Shown in pieces: positions 7,986 to 13,583 of a stretch of DNA of 14,236 nt. The notes under the pieces were generated by a model, which was not told where the DNA came from, ran no database searches, and was given only the letters and a program-made list of their open reading frames with translations. The position numbers were made by a program, and so were the translations under genes. The stretch lies in the NCBI GenBank assembly GCA_964423475.1, contig CAYRFD010000025.1, positions 1 through 14,236 of the forward strand, given 5' to 3'. The stretch comes from JAUPVN01 sp964423475. GTDB lineage: Bacteria > Patescibacteriota > Saccharimonadia > Saccharimonadales > CAIOMD01. Within the stretch, counting starts at the first letter, position 1. Every line of letters begins with the position of its first letter.

Positions 7986-8861
7986 TTATTGAAGATTAAT
8001 TTTTACACCATTAGAAAATGCACTATCGTGTAACTCTGCCATTGTTGGCACACCATCTTTAGGTAAATCAAACACGACTACGCCCGTTACACTATTACCG
8101 GGATTTATTGTATTAAGGAATGTAGACCCGCTTGGGTTGGCGTACATTGAAGCTACACTATCAGCTGAATACTGTTGACCTTGGGCATTCAATAATTTTT
8201 GACTGGATGCATCAAAAGTCTGAGCTTCATTACCAATATTTTTTACAGTAACCGATAACAAGCAAAATTGACCTTGTGCGTCTTTAGTCAAATACTGATT
8301 TGTTCCAACGGTCGTTTTGCCACACTCGATGCCCGTAACAGTAAACTCAAATTTACCATCTTTTGCTACCTGACCAATCTTTGGCATAGATGCTGTCTTA
8401 TCATTAGGCTGGGCTGGCTTTGGATTACTATCATTAGGCTGGGCTGGCTTTGGATTACTATCATTAGGCTGGGCTGGTTGTGAATTACTATCATTAGACT
8501 TTGGATTAACTACTACCGTTGTTGTTTTAGCCGATGTAGCACTAATAATAATACTAGCGAAAATGCTTACCATAATAGCAACACCAATTATTATTAATGC
8601 TAATTTTAAGTTCTTCTTTCTGTCTTTTAATTGTTGACCATCTACTGATGTAGCCGAACCAGTAAGTATTAGTATTAAATCAATTAGATACCAAATTCCA
8701 CATCCGCCCAAGGTTATCAATTTTAGAATACCAGTACCTGTTTTGCCTAAATAAAATCGATCAATCCCAAGATGACCCAAAAAAAATGAAAGTAAAGCAG
8801 CTGTTAAAAAATCTTTTTGAGGTTTTTCGGGCACATTATTATTTTTCGTATTATTGGGCAT
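7986..8861 (-). CDS. TM2-domain membrane protein with extracytoplasmic DUF4352 domain
   Basis: This 291-residue protein has three parts. Residues 17-78 are a TM2 domain: two membrane spans joined by GHLGIDRFYLGK (29-40), ending with GIWYLIDLILIL and a D-x-x-x-DG-type tail. A third span follows at about 87-109. Residues 111-157 form a low-complexity Asn/Asp/Ser/Pro linker with a decapeptide repeated three times (NDSNPKPAQP and one variant, 123-152). The C-terminal part, from about 161, is a DUF4352 immunoglobulin-like domain (GKFEFTVTGIECG at 169-181, LLSVTVKNIGNEAQTF at 201-216) with two cysteines, C180 and C200, that could form a disulphide outside the cell. The domain probably faces the cell surface. 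AGGA lies seven bases before the ATG. The putative promoter contains a G10 tract, so expression may be switchable. Role unknown, perhaps surface interaction. Confidence 0.88.
   Translation of the reverse strand: MPNNTKNNNVPEKPQKDFLTAALLSFFLGHLGIDRFYLGKTGTGILKLITLGGCGIWYLIDLILILTGSATSVDGQQLKDRKKNLKLALIIIGVAIMVSIFASIIISATSAKTTTVVVNPKSNDSNSQPAQPNDSNPKPAQPNDSNPKPAQPNDKTASMPKIGQVAKDGKFEFTVTGIECGKTTVGTNQYLTKDAQGQFCLLSVTVKNIGNEAQTFDASSQKLLNAQGQQYSADSVASMYANPSGSTFLNTINPGNSVTGVVVFDLPKDGVPTMAELHDSAFSNGVKINLQ
8401..8490. repeat. Three tandem 30-base repeats encoding a surface linker
   Basis: Two identical 30-base units (8401-8430 and 8431-8460) are followed by a third (8461-8490) with three mismatches, and by a seven-base partial copy at 8491-8497. 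The unit is in frame and encodes the decapeptide NDSNPKPAQP (variant NDSNSQPAQP). Exact identity of two copies at the DNA level points to recent duplication, so copy number may vary among strains and change linker length without breaking the reading frame. Confidence 0.9.
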
Positions 8862-8899
8862 ACCATATTCCTATCTATTAATTAGTTATTATAATACGT

Positions 8900-8930
8900 A
8901 TAATACACCCCCCCCCCATCAAAATATCAA
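8900..8930 (-). promoter_or_regulatory. Putative promoter of the TM2-DUF4352 gene with a G tract in the spacer
   Basis: On the minus strand, TTGATA (8930-8925) matches the -35 consensus in five of six bases and TATTAT (8905-8900) matches the -10 in five of six. They are 19 bases apart, and the spacer contains ten consecutive G (8917-8908). Transcription would start near 8893, leaving a leader of about 32 bases with AGGA at 8872-8869 placed seven bases before the ATG. A second TATAAT (8893-8888) further downstream has no -35 and would put the G run at its -35 position. Promoter function is inferred. Confidence 0.5.
8908..8917. repeat. Homopolymer of ten C (G10 on the coding strand)
   Basis: Ten consecutive C on the plus strand stand out sharply in an otherwise AT-rich intergenic region of 92 bases. 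It is the longest G/C homopolymer I noticed in the window. Such tracts slip during replication, so its length is expected to vary between cells. Sequencing or assembly error in its exact length is also possible. Confidence 0.95.
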
Positions 8931-8953
8931 ATTGAATTCATACGTTATATAAA

Positions 8954-9589
8954 TTATTTTGTAGCTAATTCTGTTAAAGTAACATATTCTTGGGCGGGGT
9001 TTGGGGCTTTTTGGATGGCGCTGCCAACGTTTATTACATTTATACCAGCATTGGCAATTTCTGCGCAGTTTTGGCTATTTGCACCACCGTCCCAGCCAAA
9101 TTCTAAATTATTGTTAATTAACTTGCACTGATCAACTTTGATTAGTTGTTTTAAATCAGCTGGTTTACCGCCCTGATAGCCCAAATTACCACCAAAAATT
9201 AATACATGATCAAACCTTGGTAATATATCTTTTACAGACTCTACAGTGGTTTCTGGCAACAATGCTAACCCAACCTTTATGTCATTATTTTTTAGTTTGC
9301 TTATTACTTCATTAATATCATCTTTACATTCTGCATGAACAATTACTAAATTTGGCTTCCAACCTATTATTGTGTCTAAGGCACTAAGCGGATGATTGTA
9401 CATAACATGAACATCTAGTATTGCAGGCGAACTAACTTTTAACAGATCTTCTGGTGGCGATTTAGTTGGCGTAAATTTACCATCCATTAAATCTATGTGT
9501 ATACGTTTTGCAAAACTATTTAATAAACTTAGTTGTTTATTAAACGTTTCCTCGTCTGTGGCTGTTACCGTTGGGCTAATATACTTCAT
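8954..9589 (-). CDS. rpe: Ribulose-phosphate 3-epimerase (divergent)
   Basis: Rpe interconverts ribulose 5-phosphate and xylulose 5-phosphate in the non-oxidative pentose phosphate pathway. This protein has 211 residues, typical length being about 215-225. The metal-binding set of the family is intact: H31 and D33 in IHIDLMDGKF, H61 in LDVHVM and D167 in GWDGGAN. D33 and D167 are also the acid/base pair. The family glycine loop (usually VNPGFGGQ) appears as FGGNLGYQGG (132-141). The N-terminus SPTVTA replaces the usual APSILSA, so the protein is divergent, and a related ketose-phosphate epimerase role cannot be excluded. It is the last gene of the gap-rpiB-rpiA-rpe group, ten bases after the rpiA stop, with only a weak AAAAGA before its ATG. 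Confidence 0.88.
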   Translation of the reverse strand: MKYISPTVTATDEETFNKQLSLLNSFAKRIHIDLMDGKFTPTKSPPEDLLKVSSPAILDVHVMYNHPLSALDTIIGWKPNLVIVHAECKDDINEVISKLKNNDIKVGLALLPETTVESVKDILPRFDHVLIFGGNLGYQGGKPADLKQLIKVDQCKLINNNLEFGWDGGANSQNCAEIANAGINVINVGSAIQKAPNPAQEYVTLTELATK

Positions 9590-9599
9590 TCTTTTAATA

Positions 9600-10298
9600 T
9601 TAATCTGTTATAACTTTAATATCAAAGTCAGTAAACAGGCCAGACCCCGTAATGCCAACCGTATTATTTATTATTGTATTTAATTCTTTAGGATCAATTA
9701 CGGTTTTTATGGCAATATCCATAATTATATTGCCTTGTTCTGTAATAACTCCACCGTCTTTACCGCCAGCGGGCCGAATGTTGGGTGTTGCCCCTAAGCT
9801 ATTTTGCAAATGAGCTGTAACCAAATTTACTGCTTCTGGTATTACCTCTATGGGTAGAGGCATTTTTTGGCCTAAATGGTCTACTAATTTAGATTTATCT
9901 ACTAAAATATACCTTTCATCAGAGCTAGCGCAAACTAACTTTTCGCGCACAAAAGCACCGCCACGGCCTTTAATAATATTGTTATTTGGGTCTACCTCGT
10001 CTGCGCCGTCAAAGTACCAATCTGGTTTTGCGTTTAATAGTGTGGTTTGTTTTAAGCCAAGTTGATTTATATAACCAGCAATCTCGTGCGAAGTAGCAAT
10101 AAAAAGTAAGTTTATGCCATCTTTTTTTACCTTTTTAGACAATTCTATTAAAGTTAAAAAAGCCGTGGTACCAGAACCAACGCCTATAACCTGATTATCT
10201 TTAGCATACTGAGCTACTTGGCCAGCTATTTTTTGCTTAGCTTCTTTATTGCTAATTTCACCATTCCAAATTGGCTCAGAACTATCAAACCACTGCAT
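9600..10298 (-). CDS. rpiA: Ribose-5-phosphate isomerase A
   Basis: RpiA interconverts ribose 5-phosphate and ribulose 5-phosphate. The protein has 232 residues, a normal length. Active-site motifs are intact: GVGSGTTA (39-46) binds phosphate, DGADEVD (97-103) supplies the acidic residues, and KGRGGA (110-115) and REK (118-120) hold the lysine and catalytic glutamate. K110 and E119 are nine residues apart, as Lys94 and Glu103 are in E. coli RpiA. GGVITEQGNIIMDI (182-195) matches the C-terminal region. It lies between rpiB (45 bases upstream) and rpe (10 bases downstream). Its ATG is preceded by an AGGGGG and, further up, a TATAAA and a 14-base palindrome, so it may have a promoter or control of its own within the operon. 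Confidence 0.95.
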   Translation of the reverse strand: MQWFDSSEPIWNGEISNKEAKQKIAGQVAQYAKDNQVIGVGSGTTAFLTLIELSKKVKKDGINLLFIATSHEIAGYINQLGLKQTTLLNAKPDWYFDGADEVDPNNNIIKGRGGAFVREKLVCASSDERYILVDKSKLVDHLGQKMPLPIEVIPEAVNLVTAHLQNSLGATPNIRPAGGKDGGVITEQGNIIMDIAIKTVIDPKELNTIINNTVGITGSGLFTDFDIKVITD

Positions 10299-10334
10299 AA
10301 AGCCCCCTTATTTATACACTTATGTTACCACAAA

Positions 10335-10348
10335 TGTAGCATGCTACA
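10335..10348. repeat. Perfect 14-base palindrome TGTAGCATGCTACA at the rpiB end, upstream of rpiA
   Basis: The palindrome is exact over 14 bases and covers the rpiB stop codon (TAG, 10346-10344), 37 bases before the rpiA start. A candidate -10 (TATAAA, 10316-10311) lies 18 bases from its near end, so the palindrome would occupy the -35 region of an internal rpiA promoter. That is a classic operator position. As RNA it would fold only with a strained loop, so protein binding is more likely than a terminator. No second copy was noticed in the window. Confidence 0.5.
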
Positions 10349-10793
10349 ACGAATCTAGCTCTGCATTACGCCTTATAAAACGAGGTGCAGCCGCAAAAGG
10401 AGTAGTCAAAAAATCTTCTATAATGTTTTCTATTAAAACTTGATCGTGCTGATACATTTCTGCAGAGATTGCAATAATATTAGCATCTTCGTCATTACGC
10501 ATTACTTTGGCAGCTTGGCGGCTCCAACCAAAACCTGCTCTAATGCCCCTAAAACGATTTGCAGCCATAATCATTCCTTGGCCGGTGCCACAAATTAGTA
10601 TAGCTCGCGCATCATCGTCTTCGCTAGATAATACCTTATGAACAGCCCTGCCTGCAAAAACCGGAAAATCATCATCTGGGTTTAAACTTTTTGCGCTATC
10701 ATCTTCTACGTCGTATCCGCGGTCTTTTAAATATGCAATAATGTCATTTTTTGTTTCAAAACCTCTGTGATCTGCTGCTACAAAAATCTTCAT
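10344..10793 (-). CDS. rpiB: RpiB/LacAB-family sugar-phosphate isomerase with an altered active-site histidine
   Basis: This 149-residue protein belongs to the RpiB/LacA/LacB family, which isomerises aldose and ketose phosphates (ribose 5-phosphate, allose 6-phosphate or galactose 6-phosphate). AADHRGFETK (6-15) carries the conserved Asp-His pair, and ICGTGQGM (67-74) has the catalytic base cysteine C68 and the anion-hole glycines. The family motif REHNDAN, whose His (His99 in E. coli RpiB) helps open the sugar ring, reads RNDEDAN here (99-105), so that His is Asp101. The C-terminal arginines (R138, R141, R142) that bind phosphate remain. It follows gap by five bases and precedes rpiA. Since rpiA is intact next door, this enzyme may have another substrate or altered chemistry. 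Confidence 0.88.
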   Translation of the reverse strand: MKIFVAADHRGFETKNDIIAYLKDRGYDVEDDSAKSLNPDDDFPVFAGRAVHKVLSSEDDDARAILICGTGQGMIMAANRFRGIRAGFGWSRQAAKVMRNDEDANIIAISAEMYQHDQVLIENIIEDFLTTPFAAAPRFIRRNAELDSL

Positions 10794-10798
10794 AATTA

Positions 10799-11872
10799 TT
10801 ACTCTATATGAGCCTCTTGCGGACCAGCAAACGTAGTAGCTGGGTCTTCTTGTTTTGCGCGTTGCAACTGGGCCCCTACGTCTGCCGTAAGCTCTATAAG
10901 CCTATTGCAATAGCCCCATTCGTTGTCGTACCAAGCAACTACTTTAACTAAGTTGTCTGCAACTACATTTGTAAGGCTTAAATCAATTATGGCACTATGG
11001 CTATTACCAATAAAATCGCAAGAAACTAAGGGTTCGTCTGTAACAGATAATATTCCCTGGTAATAAGGTTCTTTAGCCGCTTTAATAAATGCATCGTTAA
11101 TTTCTTGCACGCTTGTGTTGCTTTTTGTAACTACTACAAAATCTGCCAAACTAACCACTGGCGTAGGTACTCTTACACTTAAACCCCCAAAAACTCCGGC
11201 AATTTGCGGTAAAGCAATGCCTGCAGCAATAGATGCTCCTGTAGTTGTTGGCACAATATTTTCTGCTGCGTTGCGAGATTCTCGCAAGTCTTTAGCAGGT
11301 GCATCTAGCAATTTTTGACTTGGTGTATAACTATGAACAGTTGTCATCATAGCCTTTTCTATACCAAAGTTTTGCTCTAAAATATCCATTACGGGTGTAA
11401 TACAGTTTGTGGTGCAACTAGCGTTGCTAATTATGTCTGTTGCGTTATCTAGGGCGTTTTCATTTACCCCTAATACAACTGTTGTTGCACCATCGCCTTT
11501 TGCGGGCGAGCTTAACACTACTTTTTTAGCACCAGCTTGATCTATATGTGATCTAGCTTTATTAGGATCAACAAAATGCCCCGTGCATTCAATTACAACA
11601 TCTACTCCAATTTCTCCCCATGGCAAGGTAGCTGGGTCAGATTGCCTATAAACTTTTATAGATTTATCATTAACAATTATGTTTTCTTCATCATAAGATA
11701 CATTGTGCACATATGGCCCATAGTTGCTATCGTGCTTTAACAAATAAGCAAGCGTTTTGTTGTCTGTTAAGTCGTTTATGGCCACTATTTCTATATCGTT
11801 ACGTTCAAACGCAACTTTAAAGGCATTACGACCTATCCTACCAAATCCATTTATTGCAACTTTTGTTACCAT
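10799..11872 (-). CDS. gap: Type I glyceraldehyde-3-phosphate dehydrogenase
   Basis: GAPDH oxidises glyceraldehyde 3-phosphate to 1,3-bisphosphoglycerate with reduction of a nicotinamide cofactor. The protein has 357 residues, slightly longer than the usual 330-340 because of a polar C-terminal tail (after AQLQRAKQE). The Rossmann motif NGFGRIGR (8-15) is at the N-terminus. The catalytic thiol is C153 in SNASCTTNC and the partner histidine is H180 in TTVHSYT. D34 in AINDL binds the NAD ribose and favours NAD. The second cofactor determinant, usually Leu-Pro in NAD enzymes, is A191-P192 in LLDAPAKDL, so some NADP use is conceivable. It heads the gap-rpiB-rpiA-rpe group. AAAGG lies nine bases before the ATG and a TATACT -10 is upstream. 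Confidence 0.97.
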   Translation of the reverse strand: MVTKVAINGFGRIGRNAFKVAFERNDIEIVAINDLTDNKTLAYLLKHDSNYGPYVHNVSYDEENIIVNDKSIKVYRQSDPATLPWGEIGVDVVIECTGHFVDPNKARSHIDQAGAKKVVLSSPAKGDGATTVVLGVNENALDNATDIISNASCTTNCITPVMDILEQNFGIEKAMMTTVHSYTPSQKLLDAPAKDLRESRNAAENIVPTTTGASIAAGIALPQIAGVFGGLSVRVPTPVVSLADFVVVTKSNTSVQEINDAFIKAAKEPYYQGILSVTDEPLVSCDFIGNSHSAIIDLSLTNVVADNLVKVVAWYDNEWGYCNRLIELTADVGAQLQRAKQEDPATTFAGPQEAHIE

Positions 11873-11914
11873 ATATTATAACCTTTCTTAAAGTTATTTC
11901 TGCTTATGGTTATA

Positions 11915-11943
11915 AGTATAGTTTAAACAATAAATATCCGCAA
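11915..11943 (-). promoter_or_regulatory. Putative promoter for the gap-rpiB-rpiA-rpe group
   Basis: On the minus strand, TATACT at 11920-11915 matches the -10 consensus in five of six bases, with TTGCGG at 11943-11938 exactly 17 bases upstream as a weak -35. Transcription would start near 11908, leaving a leader of about 35 bases that includes the AAAGG of gap. It sits in the 83-base gap after the pyrophosphatase gene. Confidence 0.5.
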
Positions 11944-11955
11944 ATAACCCTTATA

Positions 11956-12495
11956 CTAAGAACTACTATTTGTTTTGTAGCGTTCTATGCAATCGTTTAT
12001 TATGGCCTTGGCGGCGTCTACATCACCCCAACCTTGCACATTTGTGCTACCAGGCTTATAAAGATCTTTATAGTGGCTAAAATGATGTTCAATTTGTTGC
12101 TGCCATCGTTCGCCTAAGTCTGCCAAACTCTTTACTTTATTATTTGTATGCCTATCGTCTGCTGGCACAGCAATAACCTTATGATCCATTTCGCCGTCGT
12201 CTTCAAAGTTTAAAACGCCAATAATTGTGGCCTCTAACCAAATACCTGTTGGTAAAGGTTCATCTGTTACTACTAAAACATCTAGTTCGTCTCCATCTTC
12301 ATCTAAGGTTTGTGGAATAAACCCATAATTTACAGGTTTAGCAAAAATTGCTGGCTCTACTCTATCTAACATAAAAGCTGCGCGTGTTCTATCCCACTCT
12401 ATTTTATTTGTACTACCTTTTGGGATCTCTATTACACAATTAATCTTGCCGTCACTTACATCACCAACTGTTAAAACTTTATTAAAATCAGCCAT
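11956..12495 (-). CDS. ppa: Soluble inorganic pyrophosphatase, family I
   Basis: The enzyme hydrolyses pyrophosphate to two phosphates in the cytoplasm and drives biosynthetic reactions forward. The protein has 179 residues, typical of bacterial hexameric forms. The family signature DxDPxD appears as DGDELDVLV (about 68-76), with the usual aspartates that bind magnesium. IEIPKGSTNKIEWD (23-36) holds the substrate-binding lysine and glutamate, and NYGFIPQTLDEDGDE (56-70) the conserved tyrosine. The glycine-tryptophan-rich end (NVQGWGD) is also typical. AAAGG lies seven bases upstream of the ATG. It is transcribed away from the phosphodiesterase-like gene at 12547 across a 51-base region. The downstream gap cluster has its own candidate promoter. 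Confidence 0.96.
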   Translation of the reverse strand: MADFNKVLTVGDVSDGKINCVIEIPKGSTNKIEWDRTRAAFMLDRVEPAIFAKPVNYGFIPQTLDEDGDELDVLVVTDEPLPTGIWLEATIIGVLNFEDDGEMDHKVIAVPADDRHTNNKVKSLADLGERWQQQIEHHFSHYKDLYKPGSTNVQGWGDVDAAKAIINDCIERYKTNSSS

Positions 12496-12526
12496 TATTT
12501 ATACCTTTCTTTTATTAGTGCTTTTT

Positions 12527-12535
12527 TATAGTATA
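12527..12535. promoter_or_regulatory. Overlapping divergent -10 elements between ppa and the phosphodiesterase-like gene
   Basis: TATAGT on the plus strand (12527-12532) and TATACT on the minus strand (12535-12530) share three bases in one symmetrical TATAGTATA block. Each matches the -10 consensus in five of six positions. The plus-strand start would fall near 12539, about eight bases before the ATG at 12547, and the minus-strand start near 12523 would give ppa a leader of about 28 bases. No -35 element stands out for either direction. The two promoters should compete for polymerase. Confidence 0.5.
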
Positions 12536-12546
12536 CAATACTTAGT

Positions 12547-13200
12547 ATGAATATAATTGCACATCATGGCAAAAAAAAGCATCAAAAAGGCGATATATTA
12601 CCGCAACTTATTTTTAGCAGTAAACAAAAAGTTTTAGCTTTAGAACTTGATATTCAGTATACAAAAGATAATGCAATTATTGTTTACCATAACAAAATTT
12701 TGCCAAGCGGATTACCTATAAAAGATACCAATTTAAAAAAAATACAATCAGAACTGCCACATATACACACTTTAAATGAGGTATTTAAAGTACTACCAAC
12801 CACGCCATTATTTATAGAATCTAAAACAACTGGCACAATTGCCAAATCTTTAAATTTACTTAAAAAACGCCAAAACTACGCAGTGGCAAGCTTTTGTAAA
12901 GATGAAATATTAGCAACAAAAATACACTTACCACACATTAACACCTTTTTATTGCAACATTACCATCCTTTTGGCCTAATAAAAGGTGCTATAAAAGTGC
13001 ATGCAAACGGTATTGGCTATAATAAAAATTGGCTTTTTCTTTTGCCTTATTATTATTGGCAATGCAAGCGCAAAAAGTTAAGTATTTATGTATATACAAT
13101 TAATACACCCAGGATATCAAAATTAATTATTAAACTTATGCCGCAAGTTATTATTTGCACAGATAACCCGCAAGATATATTAAATACCAATGAAAAATAA
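12547..13200 (+). CDS. Glycerophosphodiester phosphodiesterase-like protein
   Basis: The GDPD family hydrolyses glycerophosphodiesters to glycerol 3-phosphate and an alcohol. This protein has 217 residues, slightly shorter than usual. Family features occur in order: IAHHG (4-8, usually AHRG), ELDIQYTKDN (33-42) with the metal-binding Glu33 and Asp35, VYHN (46-49, usually VxHD) with the second catalytic His48, FIESK (89-93) with Glu91 and Lys93, VYTINTP near the C-terminus, and ICTDNPQDIL as the final strand. The arginine normally following the first histidine is replaced by histidine, and the loop after it is lysine-rich. No signal peptide is seen. It may act on host or recycled phospholipid head groups. 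Its last 11 bases overlap the next gene. The message is predicted almost leaderless. Confidence 0.85.
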   Translation: MNIIAHHGKKKHQKGDILPQLIFSSKQKVLALELDIQYTKDNAIIVYHNKILPSGLPIKDTNLKKIQSELPHIHTLNEVFKVLPTTPLFIESKTTGTIAKSLNLLKKRQNYAVASFCKDEILATKIHLPHINTFLLQHYHPFGLIKGAIKVHANGIGYNKNWLFLLPYYYWQCKRKKLSIYVYTINTPRISKLIIKLMPQVIICTDNPQDILNTNEK

Positions 13201-13582
13201 AAAAACTGTATATATTATTGCTGTTGTTGGAGTATTGTTTGGGCTATGCATTGGCGCATTATTTCTATTTTTGCGCGGCAGCCAAAAAGCAAACGATTCT
13301 ATTCCGCAATCACCCCCAAGCGTAGTTATAAACGCGGCAGAGCTATCTAACCATAGTGCTGCGGCAGATTGTTGGGTTGTGCTTGGAGGGGTGGTTTACA
13401 ACGCCTCTACAGTTATAAACAATTATCCTCAATACTCTAATGCCATATCGGGCGTTTGCGGCAAAGATGGTTACAGCGTTTTTGTAGATCAAAAATATAA
13501 CCAATCTGCTATAAACCAAAAAGATATTCAAAAACTCAAATCAGAACTCACTACTAACAAAATTGGCGTAATAGCCCCTTAA
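13190..13582 (+). CDS. Membrane-anchored cytochrome b5-like domain protein lacking heme ligands
   Basis: This 130-residue protein begins with a lysine-rich stretch and one membrane span (about 7-29), so the rest should lie outside the membrane. Residues 48-100 match the cytochrome b5 fold: INAAELSNHSAAADCWVVLGGVVYN is recognisable by A-E-L-x-x-H, D-C-W-V-V and G-x-V-Y-N, followed by GKDGYSVF where b5 proteins have GKDATxxF. The heme-ligating HPGG loop reads NYPQY (78-82), so the axial histidine is Tyr79, and no histidine is present near the second ligand position (VDQKYNQS). Heme binding by the usual pair is therefore not expected. The ATG overlaps the preceding gene by 11 bases and has no clear Shine-Dalgarno, implying coupled translation. 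It ends one base before the convergent FAS1 gene. Confidence 0.75.
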   Translation: MKNKKTVYIIAVVGVLFGLCIGALFLFLRGSQKANDSIPQSPPSVVINAAELSNHSAAADCWVVLGGVVYNASTVINNYPQYSNAISGVCGKDGYSVFVDQKYNQSAINQKDIQKLKSELTTNKIGVIAP

Positions 13583-13583
13583 A

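Noticed and set aside
8268..8483. Plus-strand open frame of 71 codons over the tandem repeats, rich in Trp and Ile
   Set aside because: It is the antisense shadow of the repeat-encoded linker of the TM2-DUF4352 gene, with no ribosome binding site or domain.
8931..8940. Terminator after rpe built on the TGAATTCA palindrome
   Set aside because: The palindrome is eight bases, has no loop and no G/C stem or T run, so termination is not supported.
11854..12117. Plus-strand open frame of 87 codons spanning the gap-ppa intergenic region
   Set aside because: It overlaps the secure gap start and the ppa 3' end on the opposite strand, and its sequence looks like no protein family.
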